The notes under the pieces: model-generated
The model's input: only the letters and a program-made list of their open reading frames with translations
What the model was told of the DNA's origin: nothing
Databases searched by the model: none
From: Lachnospiraceae bacterium
GTDB lineage: Bacteria > Bacillota > Clostridia > Lachnospirales > Lachnospiraceae
Direction of reading: 5' to 3'
Length of the DNA stretch: 64,000 nucleotides
Assembly: GCA_009911035.1 (NCBI GenBank)
Contig: QXWO01000025.1
Span: forward strand, 1-64,000
Translations under genes and position numbers: made by a program
In this document: positions 45,544 through 54,021 of the stretch, in pieces
How the letters are laid out: every line of letters begins with the position of its first letter
Position numbering within the stretch: the stretch's first letter is position 1

Positions 45544-46872
45544 TTACTCCCCCGCTTCCTCTGGCTGGGATGCATCTTCTTTCTCCGGACTGTTTTCCTT
45601 ATCTTCCTCTGCCTTTTTCTCCGGCAGGGCCATAAGCACTTTGGCAATTCTGTTCTGGTTCACACCCTGTACCGTCAGCATTACTCCCTGCTCTGTCTCT
45701 ATGGTTTCCCCATCTTTGGGCAGACGGTCTAAGTTTTCTATAATAAGGCCGCCAATGGAATCGTAATCCTCGGAGGAGAACATGGTGCCAAGTTCATCAT
45801 TGATATCGCTCAATTTCATGCTTCCTTCCACCAGATAAGCTCTGTCCCCCACCTGCTGTATCAGTTCTTCTTCGTCCTCGTCGTACTCATCCCGGATTTC
45901 TCCCACGATTTCTTCCAGCAAATCTTCCAGGGTGATCATCCCCACCGCAGCTCCGTACTCGTTGAGCACAAAGGAGACATTGATACGCTTTTCCCTCATT
46001 TCAATAAGAAGGTCCGCTGTCTTTTTATATTCATAAGTATAATAAGCCTCCCGCATGATATCGCTTATCTTAAACTGCTCTCTGTCATCTACCAGTATGA
46101 AGTCCTTGATATTGATGATCCCAATAATATTGTCTTTGTCCTCATGATAAACGGGGATACGGGTGTACATACATTCCCGGAACAGCTCCAACACCTCGTC
46201 GTATCCCGCTTCCCTGCTGACGGTCGCCATATCGATACGGGGAATCATAACGTCCTTGGCAACTGCATCGCTGAAATCAAACACATTATAAATCATTTCC
46301 CTTTCTTCCGATTCAATAACGCCGTCCTCATGACTGACTTCCACGTAAGTACGAAGCTCTGTTTCCGTCATGGCCGTCCGCTTGCTGGTATCAATATGTA
46401 GCAGGCTCATCAGCACGCCAGATATTTTATCCACCAGAAAAATTGCCGGCGTCATTATTTTCATAAGCCCTGCAATAATAGACGCATAAAACAGCGCCAT
46501 TTTCTCCGAATAGACCATGGCCGTATTTTTCGGCAGAATCTCACCGAATATCAGAATGACTACTGTAAGAATTCCGGTAGCGATCCCCACCGACAGGTGG
46601 ATCTTAAGGGCAAAGGTGGTCATCAGCGAAGACGCTGTAAGATTGACAATATTATTTCCAATCAATATAGCGCTTAACATCTTCCCATACTTATCCAGCA
46701 CATCAAGGGCCGTCTGGGCCCGCTTATTGCCCTCATCCGCCAGGTTCTTGAGCCTTACCCTGTTGGCAGTAGAAAGAGATGTCTCCGCAGACGAAAAAAA
46801 GGCTGACAGACACACCAGAATAAACAACATCAACAATTGTATGACACCATCGGTATCCAAAACTAAACTCAC
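45544..46872 (-). CDS. CNNM/CBS/CorC_HlyC-domain membrane protein (hemolysin-C-like family)
   Basis: This 442-residue protein has an N-terminal CNNM domain of four helices (LLMLFILVCLSAFFSSAE ... ILTVVILIFGEILPK). Two CBS modules (PRIDMATV.., IIGIINIKDFI, YGAAVGMITLEDLLEEIVG) and a C-terminal CorC_HlyC domain follow. Relatives export Mg2+/Co2+ or Na+. The tail is rich in E and K. The nominal GTG 46872 sits directly against AAGGAGA, so a start a few codons later (TTG) is possible. Confidence 0.9.
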   Translation of the reverse strand: MSLVLDTDGVIQLLMLFILVCLSAFFSSAETSLSTANRVRLKNLADEGNKRAQTALDVLDKYGKMLSAILIGNNIVNLTASSLMTTFALKIHLSVGIATGILTVVILIFGEILPKNTAMVYSEKMALFYASIIAGLMKIMTPAIFLVDKISGVLMSLLHIDTSKRTAMTETELRTYVEVSHEDGVIESEEREMIYNVFDFSDAVAKDVMIPRIDMATVSREAGYDEVLELFRECMYTRIPVYHEDKDNIIGIINIKDFILVDDREQFKISDIMREAYYTYEYKKTADLLIEMREKRINVSFVLNEYGAAVGMITLEDLLEEIVGEIRDEYDEDEEELIQQVGDRAYLVEGSMKLSDINDELGTMFSSEDYDSIGGLIIENLDRLPKDGETIETEQGVMLTVQGVNQNRIAKVLMALPEKKAEEDKENSPEKEDASQPEEAGE

Positions 46873-47178
46873 TCTCCTTATTTTTTATTCCCGCCCTTTA
46901 CAGGCCGCCGGCGCTTGTTTAAAAAATACTTTCCTTAGGATGCCTGTCACAATTTGCGAAAGCCTAAATGCTCTGCCAAATGAAGATCACACAGCAGAAT
47001 ATGTAACCTGGATCTGGTGCAGATACCGCGCAAAGTGGGCGTACAGATTGGGGAAATATTTTTCCAAATACGCTCTAATGCACATATTACAATATTCGGG
47101 TATTCTCTGTCAAGTTCAGACATATGCTTGTTATATAAAGAATTTATAAACTCTTTGTAAAAGAATTGGGAGGCTGAC

Positions 47179-47553
47179 ATGTTAAAGAAATTTAATTTGA
47201 GCACCAGAATCACATTTATATTGAAATGTCTGCTCATCTCCTATCTCCTCACCACCGGACTGCTTCTTCTGCTGGCCCTGCTCCTCTACCGCTTCGGGCT
47301 GTCGGAAAAGGTCGTGTCCATCTGCATCATCGGCATCTACATAATTGTCACCTTTCTCGCCGGTTTTCTGGCCGGGAAACGGGAAGGGAGCCAGAAATTC
47401 CTATGGGGGCTTTTGATGGGCGGTCTGTATTTCCTTGTCCTGATTGTGGTGTCCCTGATTGCCAACCATGGCATGAATGAGGTATCCGGAAACTTTTTTA
47501 CCGTACTCATGCTCTGCTGCGGCAGCGGGATGCTGGGGGGGATGCTTAGCTGA
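47179..47553 (+). CDS. TIGR04086-family membrane protein
   Basis: This 124-residue protein has four hydrophobic helices (LLISYLLTTGLLLLLALLLY, IIGIYIIVTFLAGFLAGK, GLLMGGLYFLVLIVVSLI and a Gly-rich last one). It matches the TIGR04086 family, which in Clostridia is encoded beside the SCIFF genes. Here it lies across a CNNM-protein gene and on the opposite strand, so the linkage is loosened. GGGAGG precedes the ATG. Function unknown; a link to SCIFF export is inferred only from gene neighbourhood. The 306-bp gap 46873-47178 before it holds no clear gene. Confidence 0.85.
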   Translation: MLKKFNLSTRITFILKCLLISYLLTTGLLLLLALLLYRFGLSEKVVSICIIGIYIIVTFLAGFLAGKREGSQKFLWGLLMGGLYFLVLIVVSLIANHGMNEVSGNFFTVLMLCCGSGMLGGMLS

Positions 47554-47567
47554 AAAGGCTGGCCAGC

Positions 47568-47594
47568 AAACACTGTCACGCTCTGCGAAGCAGC
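47568..47594. repeat. Dispersed intergenic repeat, partial copy E
   Basis: AAACACTGTCACGCTCTGC matches the left half of copies A-D, then changes to GAAGCAGCGTTTGC, which instead folds back on it as a hairpin. It lies just before the convergent terminator at 47602-47631. Confidence 0.5.
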
Positions 47595-47601
47595 GTTTGC
47601 A

Positions 47602-47631
47602 TTTAAGCGGGGCCTGTCCGCCCCGCTTAAA
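47602..47631. terminator. Bidirectional terminator between convergent genes
   Basis: TTTAAGCGGGG pairs with CCCCGCTTAAA around CCTGTCCG. It separates the TIGR04086 gene (plus) from the gene ending at 47645 (minus). Confidence 0.8.
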
Positions 47632-47644
47632 CCGGCTTTCTGTT

Positions 47645-48436
47645 TTAAGCCTTTACATAATTTTTAATTGTATCATAGTTTTTGAGTTCCCTCGCAAGCG
47701 CTTCCTTTGCATATTTAAGATTAATACGGTTTCTTGAAAGATCGCGCCCAGCCCCCATATCAGATTCTAAATATCCTAAATACCGTTTCACTTTTTCTTC
47801 TGCACTTTCAACCTTTTTGGACGCTTCATGCAAATCTTCTAATGTATATGTAGTCCCGCGAAATGAAATTGTGCCGTTTTTGCCGTCGGTCACGGACGTT
47901 TCTGCTGCCTTCACCGCCGCTGAACCGGATACCGCATCGGCCAGACGCGCCATATCAGCCATACCGCCAACTGCTTCCATGGATCTTATAGCTGCTTTTG
48001 CAATACCATTCCCTTCTATATATTTAATTGTTGTCCATCCCACTGTCTCTATCAGTCCGGCAGCTATTGGGATGCAAATCGCAAGACTTGTACCGCCAGT
48101 CAGTATTGCCGCTGCATCTGCCGCTTCAAGCGCCGCATATGCAGCACTCTCTCCCACCGCCTGCGCAAATGCTGCTGTCAACAGGCTTTCTGCTGCTGAC
48201 TGGCTTAACTCGATATCATAATGTGCGTATATGCTCATCAGCATCAAACATTCACACAGCCGGAGCGCCCATGCATCAACCCCAATTGGAAGAGCTGCCA
48301 CAATCAACGCAGAACTAAGTGCGGTAGCATGAATTGCTTTCTTGGGATCTTTACACGCCATCTTTTTAAAGACTTTTTCAAGTTTGCTGGCTGTTTTTTT
48401 CTTCAAGAGACTATCATTGTTATTTCCTGCCATCAT
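47645..48436 (-). CDS. DUF697/YcjF-like membrane protein (tentative)
   Basis: This 263-residue protein has a hydrophobic Ala-rich centre (residues ~38-150) including ALIVAALPIGVDAWALRLCE, YAHYDIELSQSAAESLL and GTSLAICIPIAAGLIETVGW. Two or three membrane segments are likely, and the layout recalls the DUF697/YcjF domain often tied to dynamin- or Era-like GTPases. The N-terminus is basic and the C-terminal 70 residues form a coiled helix (EEKVKRYLGYLESD). AAGGAGGG precedes ATG 48436. It is 96 bp downstream of the next gene on the same strand and probably co-transcribed with it. Confidence 0.55.
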   Translation of the reverse strand: MMAGNNNDSLLKKKTASKLEKVFKKMACKDPKKAIHATALSSALIVAALPIGVDAWALRLCECLMLMSIYAHYDIELSQSAAESLLTAAFAQAVGESAAYAALEAADAAAILTGGTSLAICIPIAAGLIETVGWTTIKYIEGNGIAKAAIRSMEAVGGMADMARLADAVSGSAAVKAAETSVTDGKNGTISFRGTTYTLEDLHEASKKVESAEEKVKRYLGYLESDMGAGRDLSRNRINLKYAKEALARELKNYDTIKNYVKA

Positions 48437-48532
48437 ATTGCCCTCCTTTTTTCCAATGGATTATATCAAAAATTATACGTTCCTTTTTGACAGAGATTCA
48501 AGTCTGCACATCAGAATTTTAAATTCAGATTC

Positions 48533-49588
48533 TTAATTTTTCTTTTTCCTCCCTGTTCTTTTTTGGAGTCTCGGTTTTACCAATAATGGAAAATGATTGG
48601 CTTCCAGAATCCTGTCTATTTCTTTCAGGATTATCCCGGGCCGGTAGGTGATATATTCATGTTCATAATTTTTATACATCGAATCTATATCCCGAATATA
48701 GCATTCGATTTTTTCGTCACGGTCAGTATAGATATTAGATGCATATTTAACAGAGTTCCTGCTCTCTTTTGCCGCAAGCTCCCTTAGGATAGAGAACTCA
48801 CTATATGCGATTCCCATAGCGATACACACGATAAACAGTTCATCCAAATCCCGGGGCAGTCTTTTGTCAAACCAACCGCTAAAGCTGATCTGCGTCTGGT
48901 CTACAAAAGTATTCTTATTGCATATACTGCTCTTTCTTTTGTCTCCGTATACCTCGCTGTTTTTTTCCTCACACTTTTTGAAAAACTCGGAAAAAGAGCC
49001 GCTATTGTCACTTTTCTCGTCTGGCTTGATTGACTCCGTCAAAAACTGATGTAATTCTTCTTTTTTTATGACATCTCTGTTTCCAAATCCAACCAGCAGC
49101 GCGGCTTTTAAATCTGCTGCTGTTTCAATCTGTTTCTTATGTAAAGCGTCATTTGATAAAAACTGCTTAAAGATGTCATTTTCCAAATCCGTATTTAACG
49201 GCGTTCTTTTTATATCAGAAATTCTATAAATCATTTCATTATATATGTGGCCGATCAGTACCTTATCAATTATATTTTTGCCGTTTAAAGTTCTGCCTAT
49301 CCGCCGGTTTAACTCCCGCTGCAGATGGTACAGCTCGGCACCCGCAGCAACAATTGATTCATACTTTGCATCTGGCATATTAAAAATTACAGTATCATAA
49401 AATAAGCCCTGAATTGGCGTTCCTTCAAAAACCATCATGATTTCTTTAACTTCTTCCGGCAGGCTTGTTTTTCTTGTCACAAACTCGTATGCTTTTATAA
49501 AGCGGATATCCTGTCTGGAATATTTCTCTCTAAGTTCCTCAATATTATCAGTGCCAAATGCACCTTCCCCACTCTTGTTTATCTCCAT
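48533..49588 (-). CDS. Unrecognised 351-residue cytosolic protein
   Basis: No signal peptide, membrane segment or known catalytic motif is seen. It is mostly helical and charged: ELREKYSRQDIRFIKAYEFV at the start, YELHLQ-like ELYHLQRELNRRIGR, and a C-terminal basic tail RLQKRTGRKKKN. ATG 49588 follows AAAAGGA. A perfect 7-bp palindrome pair lies 42 bp upstream. With the membrane protein downstream it forms a two-gene module at the border of the second mobile region. No function is proposed. Confidence 0.6.
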   Translation of the reverse strand: MEINKSGEGAFGTDNIEELREKYSRQDIRFIKAYEFVTRKTSLPEEVKEIMMVFEGTPIQGLFYDTVIFNMPDAKYESIVAAGAELYHLQRELNRRIGRTLNGKNIIDKVLIGHIYNEMIYRISDIKRTPLNTDLENDIFKQFLSNDALHKKQIETAADLKAALLVGFGNRDVIKKEELHQFLTESIKPDEKSDNSGSFSEFFKKCEEKNSEVYGDKRKSSICNKNTFVDQTQISFSGWFDKRLPRDLDELFIVCIAMGIAYSEFSILRELAAKESRNSVKYASNIYTDRDEKIECYIRDIDSMYKNYEHEYITYRPGIILKEIDRILEANHFPLLVKPRLQKRTGRKKKN

Positions 49589-49629
49589 GCGCGTTTCCTT
49601 TTAAATAAATTTATAGTGACTATGCCCTT

Positions 49630-49648
49630 ATGCCATCAGACATGGCAT
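49630..49648. promoter_or_regulatory. Possible operator palindrome
   Basis: ATGCCAT-CAGAC-ATGGCAT lies 42 bp upstream of the 351-residue gene, close to where its promoter should be. The symmetry fits a dimeric repressor site. No adjacent regulator is obvious. Confidence 0.45.
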
Positions 49649-49858
49649 AATTTATAATCTTATATTATCAGCCTCTGCTTCACAATGTTTCTCTATTCCA
49701 TTGCATAGGAACTATAATTCTCAATGGTACAATTAACCTGTGGACATTTCGGGCAGCAGCGGGCGTTATAAAATGTAAAAGACTTCTTAATCAAAATAAA
49801 TACAAAAGAGCCACAACATAGCATTTATGCGGTACTTGCGGAAAGGAAGGAATTGATT

Positions 49859-49936
49859 ATGAGTCACGATTTAACAGCATTATACGAGAGGTTGAGCCAT
49901 GATGATGATATGACAAAAGGACGTAAAGCCAAGTGA
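49859..49936 (+). pseudogene. 5' fragment of another serine recombinase
   Basis: ATG 49859, after a good AAGGAAGGAATT site, encodes MSHDLTALYERLSHDD, which is exactly how clostridial large serine recombinases begin, with the catalytic-Ser region just starting. It then departs (DMTKGRKAK) and stops at 49936. Such a fragment with intact translation signals suggests that the island to its right inserted near the 5' end of a recombinase gene. The missing remainder should then lie beyond 64000. Confidence 0.6.
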
Positions 49937-49969
49937 TTTTTTTCGGCATCCATAGGGGATGCCGTTTTT
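49936..49969. terminator. Terminator between recombinase fragment and second recombinase
   Basis: CGGCATCC (49944-49951) pairs with GGATGCCG (49957-49964), flanked by T runs on the right and A-rich complement on the left, so it can stop both the plus-strand fragment and the minus-strand recombinase. Confidence 0.8.
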
Positions 49970-49972
49970 GCA

Positions 49973-51586
49973 TTATTGGATAGCCCCGACAAATTTGTAG
50001 TAGATGGTAATACGCTTTTCCTTACCCTTGCGGCAGCGTCCCATACCTGGTGTTTCGTAAATCGTAATCCGGTCAATCAGTTCGTGAAGCATGAAGCGGT
50101 CGAGTTTTTCAAAGCTGGTATATTTTCGGATAAGGTCAGCAAAACGGTCAATATCGGCTTTGGTATCCCGAACCTTTTCCAGCGCCTTTTCCATCTCTGC
50201 AATGTTCGCTTTCAGTGCAGCCCGTTCCTGGTCGTAGTCTGCAATAAACATGGTAAAGATGTGGTCGGGCAGCTTGCCGCTCATATTGTCCTCATAGGTG
50301 CGTTTCAGCTTCACATCCAGGTCAGCCAGCCGCTTCTTTGCCGATGCAAGGTTGCGCTTCATCGTTGCGGTCTGCTTCTGCTGATCGGCGCATTTCAGTT
50401 CCATGAGCCGCTGTGCGGCTTTCTCCGCATCCTCACTGAACAATTTCGCGTTACGGCGGATGTCCTCAAGCACTGCCTGATGAAAGGTGTCACGGTTGAT
50501 GTAGTGGCTTGAGCAGGCTAATTGTCCAATCGCGTGGCTGCGTCCGCAGTTGTAGTAAAAGTATTTCTGCTGGCTTACCTTGGGCAGCATGGAGGTTCCG
50601 CAGGCTTCACAGAAGAACAGTCCGGCAAACAAATCGGGTTCGTCTTTGGCTTTAATGGTCTTTTTCCGCGCTCCCATGCGTTTCTGCGCTTCATCAAACA
50701 GTTCCCGCGATACAATAGGTTCATGCATATCAGGAACCACGATCCAATCCTCTTTGGGGATGGGTTCCCGCTTCTTACTTCGGTAGGATGGCGTGTACTG
50801 CCGTCCCTGCACCATGCTCCCTACATATATTTCGTTTTTCAACATGAACTGCACATAAGTCCGTGTCCAGAAGTGGCGGCGTTCAAACTCGCCATCCCGT
50901 TCAGGGTTGTGCTTGCGGAAGCGTGTGTATTCCTTGGGGGATAAGATACCCTCGTTATTCAGGGCTGTTGCAATGCTCCTTGCCCCAATCCCAGCCGCGC
51001 ACATTTCAAACATCCGCCGTACAACCAGCGCGGTTTCGTCGTTGATAATCAGCTTGTGCTTATCGTCAGGATGCCGCAGATAGCCGTAGGGGTCGAGTGC
51101 GCCAAGGTATTCGCCGCGCCTTGCTTTGGTATGGAGCGTGGACTTGATTTTCGTGGAAATATCCTTGGCGTACATATCATTTAGGATGTGCTTGAACGGC
51201 GTAATATCCATGCTGCTGGTCTGGTTCAGCGTGTCAACGCCGTCATTCAGGGCGATGTAGCGCACATGACGCTCCGGGAAATAAATCTCTGTGTACTGCC
51301 CGCACATGATGTAGTTACGGCCAAGGCGGGAGAGGTCTTTGGTAATGACCAGATTGATGCGCCCTTTTTCAATGTCGGCAATCATCCGCTGGAAGCCGGG
51401 ACGGTCAAAATTCGTACCTGAGAATCCGTCGTCGATATAGGTATCGACAACCTCCCAGCCCTGTTTCTGCACATACTCGGTCAGTAATGCCCGCTGGTTC
51501 CCAATGCTCATAGATTCGTGGTCGGCTCCATCTTCGGAAGAAAGCCGGCAATAGATAGCGGCTCTGTAATTCTGTTGTTCCCTCAT
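49973..51586 (-). CDS. Large serine recombinase of the second element
   Basis: This 537-residue recombinase has AIYCRLSSEDGADHESMSI (catalytic Ser), VITKDLSRLGRNYI, FDRPGFQRMI, a recombinase domain (GYLRHPDDKHKL, MLKNEIYVG), the zinc-ribbon CEACGTSMLPK...CGRSHAIGQLAC, and a coiled-coil C-terminus ending ITIYYKFVGAIQ. It is complete and probably active. It is only distantly similar to the recombinase at 1908-3539, so the two elements are different. It is preceded by a TnpW-like small gene 127 bp upstream. Confidence 0.93.
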   Translation of the reverse strand: MREQQNYRAAIYCRLSSEDGADHESMSIGNQRALLTEYVQKQGWEVVDTYIDDGFSGTNFDRPGFQRMIADIEKGRINLVITKDLSRLGRNYIMCGQYTEIYFPERHVRYIALNDGVDTLNQTSSMDITPFKHILNDMYAKDISTKIKSTLHTKARRGEYLGALDPYGYLRHPDDKHKLIINDETALVVRRMFEMCAAGIGARSIATALNNEGILSPKEYTRFRKHNPERDGEFERRHFWTRTYVQFMLKNEIYVGSMVQGRQYTPSYRSKKREPIPKEDWIVVPDMHEPIVSRELFDEAQKRMGARKKTIKAKDEPDLFAGLFFCEACGTSMLPKVSQQKYFYYNCGRSHAIGQLACSSHYINRDTFHQAVLEDIRRNAKLFSEDAEKAAQRLMELKCADQQKQTATMKRNLASAKKRLADLDVKLKRTYEDNMSGKLPDHIFTMFIADYDQERAALKANIAEMEKALEKVRDTKADIDRFADLIRKYTSFEKLDRFMLHELIDRITIYETPGMGRCRKGKEKRITIYYKFVGAIQ

Positions 51587-51713
51587 AAAACTGCCTCCTT
51601 ATCAGTCCGAGAAACAACAGGGTTTATGCTCGTCTGTCATCTATACTATACCACGTTAAAGCGGTAAAGTCAAGCTGACAGCCTGCTGCTTCTGACGATA
51701 TTGCGCACAAATT

Positions 51714-51893
51714 TCAACTGCCTGTATCGTAAAGGATTTTCTTTACGGCGGCTTCGTGGATAGCTTCACTTGCCGTCCTTGTGCCGCTGAAAACGCTGAC
51801 CACCCGGATGGTGTCACGCCCGATGGTAAGCTGGTAGCCCTGTTCGGACGGCTCCATAACGGGGGATTTTTGCTCTTTCGTTACTGTGTCCAT
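51714..51893 (-). CDS. TnpW-like small element protein
   Basis: This 59-residue protein has the core YQLTIGRDTIRVVSVFSGTR then ASEAIHEAAVKKIL. The IGxxTIxVVSxF pattern and short helical end match small proteins encoded upstream of clostridial serine recombinases. ATG 51893 has GGGAGG seven bases upstream; the frame is open far upstream, but that part overlaps the ParB-like gene in a different frame and is not coding. Confidence 0.65.
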   Translation of the reverse strand: MDTVTKEQKSPVMEPSEQGYQLTIGRDTIRVVSVFSGTRTASEAIHEAAVKKILYDTGS

Positions 51894-51963
51894 ACAAAAC
51901 CTCCCTTGCAATGAAAAGGGCCGCAGACGGGAAGTGTCTGCGGCTCCTATGTATGATTTGCCA

Positions 51964-52824
51964 TTATCCCTTAAAGCGGTAGGGCAGCTTATGGCCGCCG
52001 CGCTGCTGGCTGTTATACTTTTCCAGAATGACGCGGGCAAAGCGGAGTGCTGCTTTATTGGTGGAAAAGTCCATCTTGCCGCGCCGGATGATTTCCTCCG
52101 GGTCAACCGCAGACAGCCGCTTGATGAAAGTACGGTCGTCCAGTTCGGTTTCATAGGTTTTCAGAAACAGCGCCATGCCGGAGAGCATAGACGCACGGAG
52201 GGAGATGGACGCGCCGTGCCATGTGCCGTCCAGGAGTACCAGCAGGCGGGAAAAAGCCGATCCGCCAAGCAGACGGTAGGCGTTGATGATCGCGCGGGTA
52301 GAGAGGATTTCGTAAGCATCGCCGCTTTTCTTATCCAGCACCCACACAAAGCCAGCCGATTCCACCAGACGCTTGATTTCCAGCACCTCGGCATCCGTGC
52401 CGGACTCCAGCAGGGCTTTTGTGGCGTGGGAGAGCCGCAGCCGGCCCTTGGACTGATCCAGCTTGAAATACAGTTCGGCTTCCTGCTCATAACTCAAACC
52501 GGTATAAATCAGGCAGGGGACGGTAACGTTGCCGCCGTCTGCCATTTTCCGCATGGCGGCGATCCGGTGCTGTCCGTCCACCACGTTAAATTTGCCGTCC
52601 CGGAAGCTGACCACCAGAGGGGTCAATAAGCGGTCGTCCCACTTGGCAATCAGGCGGTCAACGTCCTCCGGCTCCACGGGCCGCTGATAGGGCAGGCCGG
52701 AAGTAAGCTGGTTGCTGGATAAGTCGCGCTGTACGCCGGGATTGGTATACTGTGTTTCTGTTAAAAGGTTCTGCTGTTCCGTGCGCTCCGAACCGGGCGG
52801 ACGGCGTTTTTTTCGATTGCTCAT
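51964..52824 (-). CDS. ParB/sulfiredoxin-like nuclease-domain protein
   Basis: This 286-residue protein has a ParB-N-like domain with VDRLIAKWDDRLLTPLVV and FNVVDGQHRIAAMRKMA (residues ~60-100), the GxHR-type nucleotide-binding motif. The C-terminal half is helical without an obvious HTH. It overlaps the upstream ParB-like gene by four bases (ATGA), so the pair is translated together. Such pairs occur in conjugative elements and phages; here no ParA ATPase is present, so a role in regulation or nicking rather than partition is possible. Confidence 0.8.
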   Translation of the reverse strand: MSNRKKRRPPGSERTEQQNLLTETQYTNPGVQRDLSSNQLTSGLPYQRPVEPEDVDRLIAKWDDRLLTPLVVSFRDGKFNVVDGQHRIAAMRKMADGGNVTVPCLIYTGLSYEQEAELYFKLDQSKGRLRLSHATKALLESGTDAEVLEIKRLVESAGFVWVLDKKSGDAYEILSTRAIINAYRLLGGSAFSRLLVLLDGTWHGASISLRASMLSGMALFLKTYETELDDRTFIKRLSAVDPEEIIRRGKMDFSTNKAALRFARVILEKYNSQQRGGHKLPYRFKG

Positions 52825-53843
52825 GTTTTTATAGTCCTTTCCATTTGATTTAATAAGTCTGCCATTGCGGAAGAAATGCTTTCAAAACGCTGCCGGACAA
52901 ACTCAAACTGCACTTTGGAGATGTGGGGGAACACGACGGTACAGAATGGGTCGTGATACCACGCGAAACCTTTGTGAAAGGTCTGCACAAAGCCGTCAAT
53001 GTCCGCCAGAAGCGTATCCGGCGTGTAGCTGCAATCCTTATCAGGATTTTTCAGGTCGGCTATGGATTCCTCCAGGGTGTCATAGTGCCTGTCGCCCAGC
53101 GAATAGGGAACCGTGGGCAATGCCAGCGGTTCTGTAACCGGCTCTGCGGACCGTTCCGGCTCATGTGCCGGTTCCGGCGGTTTGGATGGTTTTGGCGGTT
53201 CCTCCTGCCGGAATTCATCCGCTGACTTGATTTCCCCAGCCGCCAACTGCGCGGCGGCTTGTTCCTGCTGTTTCGGCTCCATACGGGACAGCTTTACCAA
53301 GTCCTTTTTCTTGATTTTGCGGCCGGCATCCTGAACGATTTCCTGCGCCCTTGGGGTCATATCCCTTGCAATCTGGATTTTTTCCTCCACGGAACGGGTT
53401 GAAATGCCCAGCTTGTCTGCTGTGTCGCGTACAAAAGATTTGTCAGAATCAGAACGCGCCCGGCGCGTTCTGATTTTTTCACTCTTTCGGTCGCCGCCGT
53501 TTTTCACCTGCGGATGCAGCATTTCATAGATTTCCTTGCGCCGCAGGAGCAGCTTTCCAAACTCCAGGGTTTCCAGGTCGGCCCGCACAAAGTTCTCGTC
53601 AATCTCGGCAAGTTCTGCCTGCAATCCCTCTAAGCTGCTGACGTTGCACTCAATTTCCGCCCAGCCCAGTAACTTTGCCGCTTCCAGCCGGTGCAGTCCG
53701 GCAATCAGGGTATAGTCCCTGTCAACCGTGATGGGGTTTAACAGCCCCACCGCCGAAATGCTGTCCGCCAGTTCGCGCACGGCATCCGGGAGGGCTTCCC
53801 GCCGTCCTGAATTGACCTGGATACTCTCAATGTTTACCTGCAT
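52821..53843 (-). CDS. ParB-family protein
   Basis: This 340-residue protein has an N-terminal ParB domain (VGLLNPITVDRDYTLIAGLHR) and an HTH region (ADKLGISTRSVEEKIQIARD). A Pro/Glu-rich linker (residues ~215-245) and a C-terminal domain of ~90 residues follow. Start ATG 53843 (MQVNIESIQV) has AGAGGTG upstream; a GTG three codons earlier is possible. It should bind specific DNA sites in the element; the structured region just upstream is a candidate target. Confidence 0.85.
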   Translation of the reverse strand: MQVNIESIQVNSGRREALPDAVRELADSISAVGLLNPITVDRDYTLIAGLHRLEAAKLLGWAEIECNVSSLEGLQAELAEIDENFVRADLETLEFGKLLLRRKEIYEMLHPQVKNGGDRKSEKIRTRRARSDSDKSFVRDTADKLGISTRSVEEKIQIARDMTPRAQEIVQDAGRKIKKKDLVKLSRMEPKQQEQAAAQLAAGEIKSADEFRQEEPPKPSKPPEPAHEPERSAEPVTEPLALPTVPYSLGDRHYDTLEESIADLKNPDKDCSYTPDTLLADIDGFVQTFHKGFAWYHDPFCTVVFPHISKVQFEFVRQRFESISSAMADLLNQMERTIKT

Positions 53844-53907
53844 TTTTATCACCTCTTTCGGCCCCAGCCGCTTTATTTGTTGCTATCCTGCCGGATGGAA
53901 CACGTTG

Positions 53908-54021
53908 CGCCGCCGGTTTTCCCGGTGGCGTAAGGTCTTGCATCCCGCAGGCAAAGGGGAAAGCCCGCGCCAGTCTGTTTTGCACCCTCATTCTGTGAGG
54001 AAATGTGACCGGCGCGGGTTT
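53908..54021. ncRNA. Hairpin cluster upstream of the ParB-like pair (candidate structured element)
   Basis: The 606-bp stretch 53844-54449 has no convincing gene but three strong hairpins. CGCCGCCGG (53908-53916) pairs with CCGGTGGCG (53922-53930). A long stem pairs AAAGCCCGCGCC (53960-53971) with GGCGCGGGTTT (54011-54021), and within its loop CCTCA (53986-53990) pairs with TGAGG (53996-54000). This could be a structured RNA, a ParB or relaxase target site, or an element origin. No known family was recognised; 54022-54449 shows nothing identifiable. Confidence 0.35.

Noticed and set aside
46517-47149. 210-residue plus-strand frame opposite the CNNM/CorC gene
   Set aside because: It is mostly antisense to the well-supported gene at 45544-46872 and has no ribosome-binding site.
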